Shown: positions 16,953-26,993, numbered from the stretch's first letter. The stretch is 64,000 bases of DNA from Maricaulis alexandrii (GCF_005871165.1 NZ_SWKP01000006.1:494630-558629), one strand, 5' to 3'. Numbers and translations: made by a program. The notes: generated by a model from the sequence alone, not told the origin.

Positions 16953-19900
16953 GCGCGTTTGCGCTCGTCCAGGGCCGAGTCCAGCGCCGACTGCACCGCT
17001 GCCAGATCGAGCGGCTTGGCCAGATAGCCTGTGGCCCCCATTTCCAGATAGCGTTCCCGCGCACCCGCCGTGGCATCCGCCGTCACGGCATAGATCGGCA
17101 GGTCCGCATAGGGTTTCCGGCTGTCGCGGATGACGGCGATGGCGTCTTCACCGGACATGACCGGCATCTGGATGTCCATGAAGACCGCATCGAAATGGGC
17201 CGCCTCCAGGGTGTCCAGGGCCTCCTGCCCGTTGGAGGCCATTTCAACCTCATAGCCGGCCTTGCTGACCAGCGCTGCGGCGACCATGCGATTGGTCTCG
17301 ACATCGTCCACCACCAGGACACGGCCGCCCCGCGATGGTGCCGGCAGGCTGGCCGGGACGGTCTCACCCTCACCGGCCGACAGGGAATCGGTTTCCGGCA
17401 GGGGAAGCTCGAACCAGAAACAGGCACCGGAGCCCGGTTCGCTCTCGACGCCGATCCGCCCGCCGCACCGCTCCACGATCTCGCGGCAGATGGTCAGCCC
17501 CAGACCGGTTCCGCCATGCCGGCGCGTGGCGGAATTGTCCACTTGGGCAAACCGGTCGAAAACCTGCTTCTGGCGATCTTGCGGAATACCAGGCCCCGTG
17601 TCGATGACCTCGAAGCGGATCTGCTCGCCCGCGGCCGGATTCACGCGGACACGGACCGAACCGCTATCGGTGAACTTCGCCGCATTGCCGATCATGTTGA
17701 TCAGGACCTGGCGTATACGCTTGCTGTCTCCGAGCACCAGGGGCGGCAGACCCCGGTCCAGCTCCAGCGCAAGCGCCAGCCCCTTGCCCTCGGCGATCGG
17801 GCGGACGACTTCGGCGGCACCACTGACCAGGTCGAACAGGTCAAACGCCTCGCTCTCGAAAACCGTCATGCCGGACTCGATCTTGGAAATGTCCAGCACG
17901 TCCTCGATCAGATCGAGCAGCGCCCGGCCGGAGGCCTGGAGCGTTTCGACATAATGGGATTGCTTGGCGTCCAGCCCGGTCATTTTCAGGATCTGCGCCA
18001 TGCCCAGAACCCCGTTGAGCGGAGTGCGGATCTCATGGCTCATATTCGCCAGGAACTGGGATTTGGCGGCATTGGCCGCCTCGGCCTCGGCCCGGCGCCG
18101 GTCCAGCTCGACCTGGGTCAGCACATCCTGGGAAATATCGATATTGACGCCCGACACGACGGTCGTCCCGTCCAGCCGCTCGCGGAACACACCGTGGGAG
18201 CGCACATGCCGGATTTCACCGTCCGGACGGACAATCCGGTATTCGGACCGGTATTCCGATCGCTCCTTCAGGGCGGCCGTCACCAGATCGGCCACAGCCT
18301 CGCGATCATCGGGATGGACACCATCACGCCAGACATCGAGCGAGTCGGAGGTCTGACTTCCCTCCTGGCCGAACAGGCGCATGGAGCCCTCATCCCACCA
18401 GTGTTTGTGGGTGTCCAGATTATACTCCCACGCCCCGACACCCGAGGCATTCATGGCCACGCCCAGACGCGTGGACAGGGCCGCCATCTGCTCCTCGCGC
18501 AGCTTGCGCTCTGAAATATCTTCCAACGACCCCAAAAGCTTGTGGGGACGCCCGTGCCGGAACACCGTCTTCCCGACGGCGCGGACCCAGCTTGTACGAC
18601 CGGTTCGCGTCTTGATCGGAAGCTCCAGATCCCAGGTGGTCTGACGCCCGACGGACCGCTTGATGTGGCGAAGGAGCCGGACATAGACCGACGGTTCGAA
18701 GAAGGCCGCCGCTTCCTCAGCCGTCGGCAGGAAGTCTTCGGACACGCCGAAGATACGGCGCGTGATCGCGTCCCATTCAAGCGTGTCACTGCGGAAACTG
18801 TATTCCCAGCTGCCGATCCCGCCGAGTTCGGTCACCGCCTCCAGGCGGGCCCGGACGCGCTCTTCGGCTTCGATGAGTGCCATGCGCTCGCTGATATCCT
18901 CGGCCGAACCGGCCATTCGGATTGGGACACCGTCGGCGTCATATTGCGTATGCCCGCGCACGAAGAGGTGGATGAAGTGGCCGTCCCCGTGGCGATAGCG
19001 ATAGGACATCTCGAAGGGCGTGCCATTCGTCCAGGCCCGGTTGAGACCGATTTCCACCCGGTCGCGGTCATTTTCATGAACCCGGCTGAGCAGCAATTCG
19101 ACACCATTCTCGGCATACTTGCCACGCGCATCGCCTTCGCTGGTCTGCGCACCCAGAATGTCCAGCAACCGGTCAGAGGTGAACAGCGTGCCGGCCGCGA
19201 GGTCGATTTCCCAGATGCCGGCGGAAACCCCGCTCAAGGCCAGTTGGAAACGGCGCTCGGACCGTGCCAGACGCTGCTGGACTTCCGACCGCGCCTGGGC
19301 AGCCCGCTGGGCATGATTGAGATCACCGATGACCTGCAAGAGAGGCGCACAGGAATCGAGCAATCGGTCGCTGAAGCCGCCCTCGCGATTGGCCAGTGAC
19401 ACCATGGCGACAACCTCTCCGAGGCAACGCACCGGGATGCCGGCGAAATTGTCGACGAATTCCCCGTTCGGCATGGGCCGGGCCAGCGGGTTGGTCGCGG
19501 GCGAATTGCAGAAAATACGCTGATTGTTCAAGGCCGCATATCCGGCCAAGGACCCATCGCCCCGGAATTCGAGAGACTCATCGGGATTGAAACCGTAGGA
19601 CTCGTAGCTCCGTTCGGCTTCGGCATTTTCCGCAAACAGTGCGGCCCGCACCAATCGGCCCTGCTCGTCATCGCGGACCTCACCGATGAAGCCCATGCCG
19701 GCACCGGTGATGCCCAGCAAAAGCCCGAGCAGGCGATTGAACGCCGTGTCCATCAGGTCCGGGTCGGTCAGGTAGTCGCCATGCTCCCAGGCGATCTCGT
19801 CCAGGATGGCGTTCGCGGCACGGCCCTGGGCTATCGCGAAGTCGGACGCGATCCGGTCTTCCACCAGGCGAACGATCTGCTGCAGCTGGTCTTTGCTGCC

Positions 19901-20311
19901 TTCCTGGAGCGTCAGGGGGGCCGGGTCCATGACACACAATGTGCCGATCGGTTCACCACCGGGTTCCCGGATGGGCAGCCCGGCATAACCGCGAATATGC
20001 GGATCACCCGTGACCAGGGGACTGGATGCGAAGCGCCTGTCCTCGCGGGCATCCGCCACGCTGAACAGGCCGTCCTGCTCGAGCACATGCGGGCAGATGG
20101 CCCCGTCCCGGGGCGTTTCACGGAAGGCCAGACCGGATCGTGCCTTGAACCATTGCCGGTCTTCATCGACGAGAGAGATCGCCGCCATCGATGCGCCGGT
20201 GACCGCAGCGGCCAATTCGACCAGTGCGTCAAAGCCGGCATCGACTTCAGTATCCAGCAAATCCAAACGCCGAAGGGCGCCGATCCGTTTGTCTTCGCGA
20301 AAACTCGTCAT
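16949..20311 (-). CDS. Hybrid sensor histidine kinase with GAF and PAS domains
   Basis: 1120 residues from the ATG at 20311 ([11 protein letters not shown]), which has GGGAG just upstream. Domain order: GAF (about 25-165), second GAF-like (about 185-345), three PAS/PAC repeats (about 360-745, each with a [14 protein letters not shown] end), HisKA with phospho-His in [12 protein letters not shown] (about His759), HATPase ([23 protein letters not shown]) and a C-terminal receiver (from about 995, phospho-Asp in [11 protein letters not shown] about 1046, Lys in LAKPL). There is no membrane segment, so it is a cytosolic sensor. The likely output partner is not adjacent. The signal cannot be told. 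Confidence 0.93.
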   Translation of the reverse strand: MTSFREDKRIGALRRLDLLDTEVDAGFDALVELAAAVTGASMAAISLVDEDRQWFKARSGLAFRETPRDGAICPHVLEQDGLFSVADAREDRRFASSPLVTGDPHIRGYAGLPIREPGGEPIGTLCVMDPAPLTLQEGSKDQLQQIVRLVEDRIASDFAIAQGRAANAILDEIAWEHGDYLTDPDLMDTAFNRLLGLLLGITGAGMGFIGEVRDDEQGRLVRAALFAENAEAERSYESYGFNPDESLEFRGDGSLAGYAALNNQRIFCNSPATNPLARPMPNGEFVDNFAGIPVRCLGEVVAMVSLANREGGFSDRLLDSCAPLLQVIGDLNHAQRAAQARSEVQQRLARSERRFQLALSGVSAGIWEIDLAAGTLFTSDRLLDILGAQTSEGDARGKYAENGVELLLSRVHENDRDRVEIGLNRAWTNGTPFEMSYRYRHGDGHFIHLFVRGHTQYDADGVPIRMAGSAEDISERMALIEAEERVRARLEAVTELGGIGSWEYSFRSDTLEWDAITRRIFGVSEDFLPTAEEAAAFFEPSVYVRLLRHIKRSVGRQTTWDLELPIKTRTGRTSWVRAVGKTVFRHGRPHKLLGSLEDISERKLREEQMAALSTRLGVAMNASGVGAWEYNLDTHKHWWDEGSMRLFGQEGSQTSDSLDVWRDGVHPDDREAVADLVTAALKERSEYRSEYRIVRPDGEIRHVRSHGVFRERLDGTTVVSGVNIDISQDVLTQVELDRRRAEAEAANAAKSQFLANMSHEIRTPLNGVLGMAQILKMTGLDAKQSHYVETLQASGRALLDLIEDVLDISKIESGMTVFESEAFDLFDLVSGAAEVVRPIAEGKGLALALELDRGLPPLVLGDSKRIRQVLINMIGNAAKFTDSGSVRVRVNPAAGEQIRFEVIDTGPGIPQDRQKQVFDRFAQVDNSATRRHGGTGLGLTICREIVERCGGRIGVESEPGSGACFWFELPLPETDSLSAGEGETVPASLPAPSRGGRVLVVDDVETNRMVAAALVSKAGYEVEMASNGQEALDTLEAAHFDAVFMDIQMPVMSGEDAIAVIRDSRKPYADLPIYAVTADATAGARERYLEMGATGYLAKPLDLAAVQSALDSALDERKRA

Positions 20312-20427
20312 TCGCGCTCCCGGTGACGTAGACGTCTTAGGTGTCCGTGTTTCTCGAGTGCAAGTATGCACAAATGCAATTACTTCCCTCTAAACGCGCC
20401 GGTATCATCACGCATCCAGACGGGCGC

Positions 20428-20460
20428 AAAAAAAGAGCTGCACCCGAATGGGCGCAGCTC
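20428..20460 (-). terminator. Intrinsic terminator between the TonB-domain gene and the kinase gene
   Basis: On the minus strand an 11-bp stem (GAGCTGCGCCC with GGGTGCAGCTC, one G-U pair; plus 20435-20460) has a 4-base loop and is followed by a run of seven T (plus 20428-20434). It ends the leftward transcript from the gene at 20496-20840. Confidence 0.88.
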
Positions 20461-20495
20461 TTCTATTCAGCCGGACCCCGACAGGGTCGGACGGC

Positions 20496-20840
20496 CTAGT
20501 TGGACAGGCGGAATTCCAGCTCGCGCGAGTGACCATCGGTCTGGTCCGCAGCCGGGGCATAGCGCCAGCTCTCGATGGCGGCCAGGGCGGCGCGATCGAA
20601 TACGCCAGCCGGATCAGCTTCAACAACGCGGGCATTCACGACTTCACCGGTCGCGGCGATCGAGTATTCGACACGCACCGTGCCCTCAATGCCGCGGCGT
20701 TCGGCGCCACGCGGATATTCCGGGGCGATCAGCTCGACGGCTTCACGGTCCGGCGTGGTGAGAGCGGCGGCCGGAGCCGTCAGGGCAGCCGGTGCCAGGA
20801 TAGCGGAGAAGACGAGGGCAGAGACGAATTGTTTTTTCAT
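20496..20840 (-). CDS. Secreted protein with a TonB C-terminal-like domain
   Basis: 114 residues from the ATG at 20840 (MKKQFVSALVFSAILAPAALTAPAAA, a cleavable signal peptide). The rest is one TonB C-terminal domain: PEYPRGAERRGIEGTVRVEYSIAATGEVVNARVVEADP followed by FDRAALAAIESWRYAPA. It has no proline-rich linker and no retained membrane anchor, so it cannot energise receptors as TonB does; a periplasmic accessory role is likely. An upstream in-frame extension to 21008 is rejected because it destroys the signal peptide. A terminator follows. Confidence 0.82.
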   Translation of the reverse strand: MKKQFVSALVFSAILAPAALTAPAAALTTPDREAVELIAPEYPRGAERRGIEGTVRVEYSIAATGEVVNARVVEADPAGVFDRAALAAIESWRYAPAADQTDGHSRELEFRLSN

Positions 20841-21014
20841 GACGCTCACTTGAGGTTGGAATGCAAAAGCGAGCGCGTATCTAGACCCGGCATATTTCCA
20901 GCTGGCTTCCAGATTTCGTAAAATACGACCTATCACTGTCATTAGATATGCAGGGGCCGGACAGGACCGGCGAAGACGGACCCGCCCTGCGGGGCCGGTC
21001 CGTCCCAAGTATCG

Positions 21015-21473
21015 TCAGGCAACGACCAGAACCACGCCCTTGACCGCTTTCACGGTGCAGGTCTGGCCACTGGCGACATCGCTGCCGTCTTCGCTTTCCG
21101 CCGCCCATTCCGTATCGCCATAGCGAACCCGGCCGCGACCGGAGGCAAAATCGGCGACCACGGTGACGCGTTCCCCGATCATGCGCGAGGAGCGGTCATT
21201 GAGCCCACTATCGGCACCCAGCTTCAGCGCCGGACGGACCCAGCGATCCCCGATCCACAACAAGGGCAGGGTCAGCACGGCGAACACGCCGAGCTGGACC
21301 GGCCAGCTGATGCCGAACATCTCCATCGCGACAAAGCCGGTCAGGAAGGCCGCTGCCGCCGGCCAGAGCAGATAGCTCGTCCCGGTGAGAACTTCGGCGA
21401 TCAGGATGAGTCCGGCGATCGCCCACCAGGCCCACATATTCATGCGGCCGAAAATGTCAGAGAGAATATCCAT
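21015..21473 (-). CDS. NfeD-like membrane protein
   Basis: 152 residues from the ATG at 21473 (the preceding GTG at 21476 is also possible; AGGAG fits the ATG better). Membrane helices (AWWAIAGLILIAEVLTG and later hydrophobic stretches to about 75) precede a C-terminal OB-fold domain (IGERVTVVADFASGRGRVRYGDTEWAAES). Short NfeD proteins pair with SPFH/stomatin proteins; here the partner gene lies 28 bases upstream on the same strand. The pair probably organises membrane microdomains or quality control. Confidence 0.88.
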   Translation of the reverse strand: MDILSDIFGRMNMWAWWAIAGLILIAEVLTGTSYLLWPAAAAFLTGFVAMEMFGISWPVQLGVFAVLTLPLLWIGDRWVRPALKLGADSGLNDRSSRMIGERVTVVADFASGRGRVRYGDTEWAAESEDGSDVASGQTCTVKAVKGVVLVVA

Positions 21474-21501
21474 CACTTATCTCCTTGCGATGCACAGAGC
21501 C

Positions 21502-22443
21502 CTAGGACTTGTTGCGGGTGGCCTCACTGACGGCGTCATGGGCGGCCTTGCCCAGTTCGCCGACACCGGTGATCGTTCCGATGATGTTCGAGAATTCGGC
21601 CGGGATGATCACGGTCCGCTGCTGCTCGCTGGTCGCCAGCTTGCCGAAGGCTTCGACATATTTCTGGCCCAGGAAGTAGTTGATCGCCGACACGTCACCC
21701 TTGGCGATGGCATCGGACACCATCTGGGTCGCCTTGGCCTCGGCCTCGGCTTCGCGTTCGCGGGCTTCTGCGTCCAGGAAGGCACTTTCCTTGCGGCCTT
21801 CGGCCTCGCGGATGGCGGCTTCCTTTTCACCCTCGGCGCGCAGGATGGCCGACTGTTTGGAACCTTCCGCTTCGAGGATCTCGGCCCGCTTCAGGCGTTC
21901 CGCCTTCATCTGGCGCGCCATGGCTTCGGTGATGTCCACCGGCGGGGACAGGTCGCGGATCTCGATCCGGGTCACCTTCACGCCCCAGGGATTGGTCGCG
22001 GCATCGATGACGCCCAGAAGGCGGGCATTGATCTCGTCACGCTTGGACAGGGTTTCATCCAGGTCCATGGCACCGATCACGGTCCGCACATTGGTCAGGG
22101 CCAGATTGATGATGGCGAATTCCAGATTGTCGACCTCATAGGCCGCGCGCGGCGCATCCAGCACCTGGATGAAGACCACGGCGTCGACCGACACGGTCGC
22201 ATTATCCCGTGTGATGACGTCCTGGTTGGGCACGTCGAGCACGCGCTCGCGCATGTTCATCTTGTAGCCGACGCTGTCGACGAAAGGCGTCAGGAAGTGA
22301 AGCCCCGGCTTGAGGGTCCGCGTGAAGCGCCCGAAGCGCTCGACCGTGAATTCCCGCCCCTGGGGTACCGTTTTAACCACAGACGCAATGATGAACAGCG
22401 CCAGCAGGAAGAGGACACCAATCCCGATCAATCCAAAGTCCAT
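21502..22443 (-). CDS. qmcA: SPFH/Band 7 (stomatin-like, QmcA type) protein
   Basis: 313 residues from the ATG at 22443, right after AAAAGGAGGG. One N-terminal membrane helix (LIGIGVLFLLALFIIASVV) is followed by the Band 7 domain (VPQGREFTVERFGRFTRTLKPG ... LDVPNQDVITRDNATVSVDAVV) and a long coiled coil of Glu/Ala-rich repeats (about 195-260). It forms large oligomers at the inner membrane and usually works with the NfeD protein and FtsH. The gene symbol is by family resemblance. Confidence 0.88.
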   Translation of the reverse strand: MDFGLIGIGVLFLLALFIIASVVKTVPQGREFTVERFGRFTRTLKPGLHFLTPFVDSVGYKMNMRERVLDVPNQDVITRDNATVSVDAVVFIQVLDAPRAAYEVDNLEFAIINLALTNVRTVIGAMDLDETLSKRDEINARLLGVIDAATNPWGVKVTRIEIRDLSPPVDITEAMARQMKAERLKRAEILEAEGSKQSAILRAEGEKEAAIREAEGRKESAFLDAEAREREAEAEAKATQMVSDAIAKGDVSAINYFLGQKYVEAFGKLATSEQQRTVIIPAEFSNIIGTITGVGELGKAAHDAVSEATRNKS

Positions 22444-22472
22444 GCGAACCCTCCTTTTCGTTTTTGTTGGGT

Positions 22473-22494
22473 CCGGGAGCCCGCAGGCTCCCGG
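22473..22494 (-). other. Perfect 9-bp hairpin between the peroxiredoxin and SPFH genes
   Basis: CCGGGAGCC (22473-22481) pairs with GGCTCCCGG (22486-22494) with a 4-base loop, in the 64-base gap between two leftward genes. There is no T tract on the minus strand, so it is at best a partial attenuator or RNA-stability element. Confidence 0.4.
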
Positions 22495-22507
22495 GACAGG
22501 ATCCGGG

Positions 22508-22990
22508 TCAGAGCTGACCCAGAATATGGTCGGCGGACGACACCTTGAACTCGCCCGGGGCCTCAACATTGAGTTCCGAGACGACGCCGTCCTTGACGAT
22601 CATGGAGAAGCGCTGGGAGCGCGTGCCCATGCCGAAACCGGTTCCGTCCATCACCAGGCCGATCGCCTGGGCGAAATCGCCATTGCCGTCGGCCAGCATG
22701 ACGACATCATCGCCGGCATTCTGGGACTTGCCCCAGGCATCCATCACGAAGACATCGTTGACGGAGACGCAGGCGATCGTGTCCACGCCCTTGGCCTTGA
22801 TCTCGTCGGCCTTCTCGACAAAGCCCGGCAGGTGCTTGGCCGAGCAGGTCGGCGTGAAGGCGCCCGGAACGGCAAACAGGGCGACAGTCTTGCCCTTGAA
22901 CACGTCATCCGTGCTCACCTTGTTCGGCCCGTCGGCCGTCATCGTCATGAATGTGGCCTCGGGAAGGCGGTCACCAACCGAAAGGGTCAT
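22508..22990 (-). CDS. Peroxiredoxin (Prx5 / AhpC-TSA redoxin type)
   Basis: 160 residues. It reduces hydrogen peroxide and organic peroxides with a thiol. The peroxidatic Cys is Cys49 in VPGAFTPTCSAKHLPGF, and the conserved VNDVFVMDAWGKSQ and GTRSQRFSMIV segments identify the Prx5 subfamily. There is no glutaredoxin domain, so it needs an external reductant. Its ATG follows an AGGAG site. It is divergent from the YqgE gene. Confidence 0.95.
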   Translation of the reverse strand: MTLSVGDRLPEATFMTMTADGPNKVSTDDVFKGKTVALFAVPGAFTPTCSAKHLPGFVEKADEIKAKGVDTIACVSVNDVFVMDAWGKSQNAGDDVVMLADGNGDFAQAIGLVMDGTGFGMGTRSQRFSMIVKDGVVSELNVEAPGEFKVSSADHILGQL

Positions 22991-23078
22991 CTGTTTTCTC
23001 CTCCAATGGATTTGATCGTAAGACTACACGGCAAGATAGCGGGAAGATGGCTGGACGCATCCCCTGTTTGGGGCGAAC

Positions 23079-23675
23079 ATGCATCTTATGCAGTCCGACA
23101 GCCCCAAAGATGTGGATGACAGCTTCCTGGCCGGCAAACTTCTCGTGGCCACCCCCAGCATTGGCGATCCCCGCTTCGACCGCTCGGTGATCCTGATGTG
23201 CGATCATTCCGCCGAACACGCAATGGGAATCGTCCTCAACAAGCCGATTGACGGCCTGAACCTGCCTGAATTGCTGGAACAGCTGGAAATCGACGGCGCG
23301 CAGGATGCCGCGGACCTGCCGGTCCTGCTGGGCGGACCGGTCGACCGGGACCGGGGCTTTGTCGTCCATACCCCCGATTTCAACACGGCGGAGTCCACCC
23401 TGCCCATCGGGCCGGGGCTCTGCCTGACGGCAACGAAGGATGTGCTGGAGGCCATCGCCTCGCCCCGCCCGCCGCGGCACAGCCTGGTCGCGCTGGGCTA
23501 TGCCGGCTGGGGTGGCGGGCAATTGGAAGACGAACTGGCCGCCAATGCCTGGCTCGTCACCGATCCGGAACCGGGCCTGATTTTCGACACGCTGAACAGT
23601 GCGAAATGGGAACGAGCCCTTGACCAGCTGGGCGTAACACCGGAACACCTGTCGGTTCTTGCCGGTCACGCCTGA
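23079..23675 (+). CDS. YqgE/AlgH family protein (UPF0301)
   Basis: 198 residues with the family N-terminus FLAGKLLVATPSIGDPRFDRSVILMCDHSAEHAMGIVLNKP and LGGPVDRDRGFVVH, GYAGWGGGQLEDEL later on. Members are widespread cytoplasmic proteins of unknown biochemistry, once linked to alginate regulation. The ATG at 23079 is used; Met4 (MQSD...) is an alternative start. It is probably followed in one transcript by the thioesterase gene. Confidence 0.93.
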   Translation: MHLMQSDSPKDVDDSFLAGKLLVATPSIGDPRFDRSVILMCDHSAEHAMGIVLNKPIDGLNLPELLEQLEIDGAQDAADLPVLLGGPVDRDRGFVVHTPDFNTAESTLPIGPGLCLTATKDVLEAIASPRPPRHSLVALGYAGWGGGQLEDELAANAWLVTDPEPGLIFDTLNSAKWERALDQLGVTPEHLSVLAGHA

Positions 23676-23727
23676 CCGGACCGACATCCCGCCTCCCGAA
23701 GACCCACACGAAAACCAAGGTCCTCCC

Positions 23728-24150
23728 ATGCCCGCACACATCATGGACAGCGGCGAATTCGCCGGCTGGAAACATTGGCCCGAAGACCCGTTCGAACTGG
23801 CTGCCGGCCCCTTCTACATGACCGAGACGGATGAGGGCGTAGTCTGCGCCTTCCGCGTCCAGCCCCACCAGGTCAACGGGATGGATTCGGTCCATGGCGG
23901 CTGTTTCATGACGTTTGCGGATTTCTGCCTGTTCGGCTTCGCCCAGGAAGCGCTGGGCGATTCCTATGGCGTCACCGTCAGCATGAACACGGAATTCATC
24001 GCCGGGGCCCGGATCGGCCAGCGGGTGGAAGCGCGCGGTGAGGTCCTGCGGGCCGGCGGCTCGCTGATCTTCGTGCGCGGCGTGGTGACGTGTGAGGGCG
24101 AGACCTGCCTGAACTTCTCCGGCACGATCAAGCGCCTGCGCAATCGCTAG
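23728..24150 (+). CDS. PaaI-type hotdog thioesterase
   Basis: 140 residues from the ATG at 23728 (MPAHIMDSGEFAGWKHW); the upstream frame is proline-rich and unlike the family. The hotdog motif NGMDSVHGGCFMTFADFCLFGFA contains the HGG and acidic residue typical of acyl-CoA thioesterases of the PaaI class. The CoA substrate is unknown. Its stop shares CTAG (24147-24150) with the stop of the convergent EAL gene. Confidence 0.88.
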   Translation: MPAHIMDSGEFAGWKHWPEDPFELAAGPFYMTETDEGVVCAFRVQPHQVNGMDSVHGGCFMTFADFCLFGFAQEALGDSYGVTVSMNTEFIAGARIGQRVEARGEVLRAGGSLIFVRGVVTCEGETCLNFSGTIKRLRNR

Positions 24151-25283
24151 CCGGCGGGCGCCGCGAAACGTCCTGCAATGCCATTGCGAATGGCCTGACC
24201 GGCGGCTTCCGGCGACAGCGCCCCGGCATAGCGGAAGCCCTGGGCGAAATGGCAGCCCATTTCCGCCAGGCGTTGCGCGGCCTCATCGGTCTCCACGCCT
24301 TCGGCAACGACTTTCATGCCGAAATGGGTCGCCAGCTGGATGACCGATTTCACCACGGTTCCGGCGCTTTCATCGGCCGTCATGGCGCGGATGAAATAGC
24401 GGTCGATCTTGACGATGTCGAAGGGCAGCATGTCGAGCCGCGCCAGCGAGGAATAGCCGGTGCCGAAATCATCGAGGGCCAGGGCAATACCGGCCTCGGA
24501 CAGGCGGGCCATCGAAGCGGCCGCCCGTTCCGGATCGCGCATGATCTCAGTCTCGGCAATCTCCAGCTTGAACTGGCCGGCCGGCAGTTTGGCGGCCTGG
24601 ACCCGCTGGATCAGCGCGTCGCAGAAAGCCGGATCGATCAGCTCGCTGACATTGGCATTGGCCGACACGAAGACATTCGCGGCCGGCGCATGGGCGGTGC
24701 GCCAGGCCGACAGCTCGGTCACGGCATGTTCGCGGACACAGTCTGATATCCGCTCGAGCAGATCCAGATCATCCGCCATGTCGAGGAAGTCATCCGGTCC
24801 GATCACGCCCAGTTCGGGCCGGTCCCAGCGGGCCAGGGCTTCAAAGCCGGCCAGGGCGCCGGTGTCCAGGGCGATGATGGGTTGGAACCAGGCCAGCACA
24901 TCCCCGTTGGACACACCCTGGGCCAGCGCGTGTTCCTCGCTGATCCGGTCGGCATGCATGGCACTGGAGCCGGCCGGCGTCATCAGACCCTCAATGCGGG
25001 TCTCACTGACACGCTGGCCCAGCAGGCGGACATAGGAGAGGCGTCCCTCTTCGCCGATCAGCCGGATGCGCAGATCAATGCGGGCCGTGCCGAGCGCGCG
25101 GTCCAGCCGGGCCTGGTCGGCGGGCCCCAGACGGGCCAGGAAACCGTCCCAGTCCAGCCGGGTGTCGGAAAAACCGAAAGCGCGGGCATCGCCGGTCAGC
25201 ACCAAGGCATCGGCGACAGCATCATAGGCAAAGGCGACAGCCCCCGCGGCCCGGACACCGGCTTCGTAATCGGCCTGGGTCAT
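24147..25283 (-). CDS. EAL-domain protein, probable cyclic-di-GMP phosphodiesterase
   Basis: 378 residues. The N-terminal 105 residues look like a PAS-type fold (FAYDAVADALVLTGDARAFGFSD...). The EAL domain from about 125 keeps GFEALARWDRPE (Glu-Ala-Leu at 148-150), LEIAETEIM, LDDFGTGYSSLARLDMLPFDIVKIDRYF, KVVAEGVET and FAQGF. The key acidic residues and the Lys in VKID appear intact, so hydrolysis of c-di-GMP is likely. It overlaps the GNAT gene by 4 bases (ATGA) and sits at the tail of the cta gene series. Confidence 0.92.
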   Translation of the reverse strand: MTQADYEAGVRAAGAVAFAYDAVADALVLTGDARAFGFSDTRLDWDGFLARLGPADQARLDRALGTARIDLRIRLIGEEGRLSYVRLLGQRVSETRIEGLMTPAGSSAMHADRISEEHALAQGVSNGDVLAWFQPIIALDTGALAGFEALARWDRPELGVIGPDDFLDMADDLDLLERISDCVREHAVTELSAWRTAHAPAANVFVSANANVSELIDPAFCDALIQRVQAAKLPAGQFKLEIAETEIMRDPERAAASMARLSEAGIALALDDFGTGYSSLARLDMLPFDIVKIDRYFIRAMTADESAGTVVKSVIQLATHFGMKVVAEGVETDEAAQRLAEMGCHFAQGFRYAGALSPEAAGQAIRNGIAGRFAAPAG

Positions 25284-25858
25284 AGGCGCGGATCAGTGGA
25301 GATCATGGCGTAGCGCTCATGGTCGCGCCATTCGCCGGCGATATTGAGATAGGAGCGCGACAGGCCCTCATGGCTGAAGCCAACGCCCTCCAGCAGCGTC
25401 CGGGACGCCATGTTGTTCGGCTGGCAGGCGGCTTCGATCCGGTGCAGGCGCAGCTCGTCGAAGGCAAAGGCGACAACCCGGCGGACCGCCGCGCGGGTGA
25501 AGCCCTTGCGGACATAGGGCGTGCCGATCCAGTAGCCGATATCGGCGCTTTGCAGCACGCCGCGCCGGACATTGTTGAGATTGCACGCGCCCAGAAGAAC
25601 ATCATCCCGCAGGCGCGTCACGAAGAAGGGATAGCCGGTGCCGGCATTGCGGTCGGCGTCATAGCGCTCGATACGGCGGCGGAAGGCGCCCTTGGACAAT
25701 TCATCGGCTGTCCAGGCCGGTTCCCAGGGCTCGGTGTGGGCACGCGACGCACTGCGCAGCTTGGCCCAGGCCTCGTAATCCTCGATCCGGGGCGCGCGCA
25801 AACGCACCCCCTGCCCCGTCAGGGTCTCGTCCCAAGCGGTTTCGCGCCAGACTGCCAC
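25280..25858 (-). CDS. RimJ/RimL-type GNAT N-acetyltransferase
   Basis: 192 residues. GNAT features: GQGVRLRAPRIEDYEAWAKLRSAS at the start, the acetyl-CoA stretch IGYWIGTPYVRKGFTRAAVRRVV and LHRIEAACQPNNMASRTLLEGVGF. It resembles ribosomal-protein alanine acetyltransferases (RimJ), but the substrate is not certain. It follows surf1 by 47 bases in the same direction and overlaps the EAL gene, so it may be read from the cytochrome oxidase transcript. Confidence 0.9.
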   Translation of the reverse strand: MAVWRETAWDETLTGQGVRLRAPRIEDYEAWAKLRSASRAHTEPWEPAWTADELSKGAFRRRIERYDADRNAGTGYPFFVTRLRDDVLLGACNLNNVRRGVLQSADIGYWIGTPYVRKGFTRAAVRRVVAFAFDELRLHRIEAACQPNNMASRTLLEGVGFSHEGLSRSYLNIAGEWRDHERYAMISTDPRL

Positions 25859-25905
25859 CGATTCAACACTCCTGTCCGGGCGGCTTCGAGGCCACCTTCT
25901 CTACA

Positions 25906-26595
25906 TCATTCAGAACGGTTTGACCCGCCCAGTTTCAATCGTCCCTGACCGATGTGAAGGGCCAGGTAGACACCGATCAGTGCCAGAGCCAGCCCGTACC
26001 AGGTCAGCGCATAGCCGAAATGGCGCGAGGGCGGTGTCTGGGACAGAACCGCCGGCAATCCATTGTCCGCCACAGCCCAGACATCCAGCACCCGGTCCGG
26101 GTCGACATCGAGTGCCTGCGCCATCGCGGCCGTATCGAACTGATACCACTGATTGGTTTCCGGATCGTTTGACGCGCTGAACAGGCCGGGTGCGGGAAGG
26201 GGCTCCAGCCGCCAGGCCTGGGGCGCCACCCGGTCCTGCCCTTGGAACGGCTCGAAAGCCGTCTCCACCAGAAGCAGGTGCGGGGCGCCCTGCCCGCCAC
26301 AGGCCGGGACCGAGATCACGCCCAGGCGGACCCAGCCAGCCTGTTCTCGAAGCGTGTAGTAGCGCAGCGTGTCGCCGGACAGCGGCATGGGCGCTTCAAT
26401 GCGAGGAGAAAAGCCGGCCCCACCCCGGCCGCAGACAGCCGCGGGAAAGCCGGAAATGGTGGACCGGGTCTCGAAGGCGGCAATGCGGTCCGCTTTCCAG
26501 TTCATCCGCGCCACCTGCCATTGGCCGAGCCAAAGCAGCAGGGCCAGCGCCGGAACAGCGAAGACGGTGAGCCAGAGATGCGGTCTGAAGCGCAA
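25906..26595 (-). CDS. surf1: SURF1-family cytochrome oxidase biogenesis protein
   Basis: 229 residues from a TTG at 26595 with GAAGGA 7 bases upstream; the longer frame would overlap the DUF983 gene and is Pro/Arg-rich. Two membrane helices bound a periplasmic domain (HLWLTVFAVPALALLLWLGQWQ at the start, YALTWYGLALALIGVYLAL at the end), the SURF1 topology. It aids heme a delivery to subunit I. It lies 26 bases after DUF983 as the last recognised cta gene. Confidence 0.9.
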   Translation of the reverse strand: MRFRPHLWLTVFAVPALALLLWLGQWQVARMNWKADRIAAFETRSTISGFPAAVCGRGGAGFSPRIEAPMPLSGDTLRYYTLREQAGWVRLGVISVPACGGQGAPHLLLVETAFEPFQGQDRVAPQAWRLEPLPAPGLFSASNDPETNQWYQFDTAAMAQALDVDPDRVLDVWAVADNGLPAVLSQTPPSRHFGYALTWYGLALALIGVYLALHIGQGRLKLGGSNRSE

Positions 26596-26621
26596 GATGA
26601 CGTCCTTCGGGGCGCTGACGC

Positions 26622-26981
26622 CTAGTCGTCCAAGCGGGCTTCCTGGGCGTCGTGGCGGTATTGCAGGGCGAAGAGCAGGCCCTTGATGGGTCGCAGGAAA
26701 GCGATCGAGGCCAGCGGAATGAAAGGCAGCTGGACCAGCATGTGTCCCCACCAGGGCGGGCGGAAGGCCACTTCCATCAGCAGGTAGAGCACGACTGCCA
26801 GAAATCCGACGATGAAGAGGACGAAGACCGAGGCCCCGTCGCCGACATCGGCGGATTCAAAATCGGCGCCGCACACATCACAGCGCGGCGCCAATTTGAG
26901 AAGTCCGTCGAACATGGCGCCCTCTCCGCAAGCCGGGCAGCGTCCGTTGACGCCGGCCTGGAAGGGAGAGGGTTTGTCCAT
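26622..26981 (-). CDS. DUF983 zinc-ribbon membrane protein
   Basis: 119 residues. An N-terminal zinc ribbon with two Cys pairs (Cys15/18 in RCPACG, Cys34/37 in RCDVCG) is followed by two membrane helices. DUF983 genes sit between ctaE and surf1 in many alphaproteobacteria and are thought to help oxidase assembly; the mechanism is not established. Only 12 bases separate it from ctaE. Confidence 0.9.
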   Translation of the reverse strand: MDKPSPFQAGVNGRCPACGEGAMFDGLLKLAPRCDVCGADFESADVGDGASVFVLFIVGFLAVVLYLLMEVAFRPPWWGHMLVQLPFIPLASIAFLRPIKGLLFALQYRHDAQEARLDD

Positions 26982-26993
26982 GACAGCGTCCGC

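Noticed and set aside
20841..21008. N-terminal extension of the TonB-domain protein
   Set aside because: It would place a Met-Lys-Lys signal peptide in mid-protein and runs through an Arg-rich stretch without a ribosome site.
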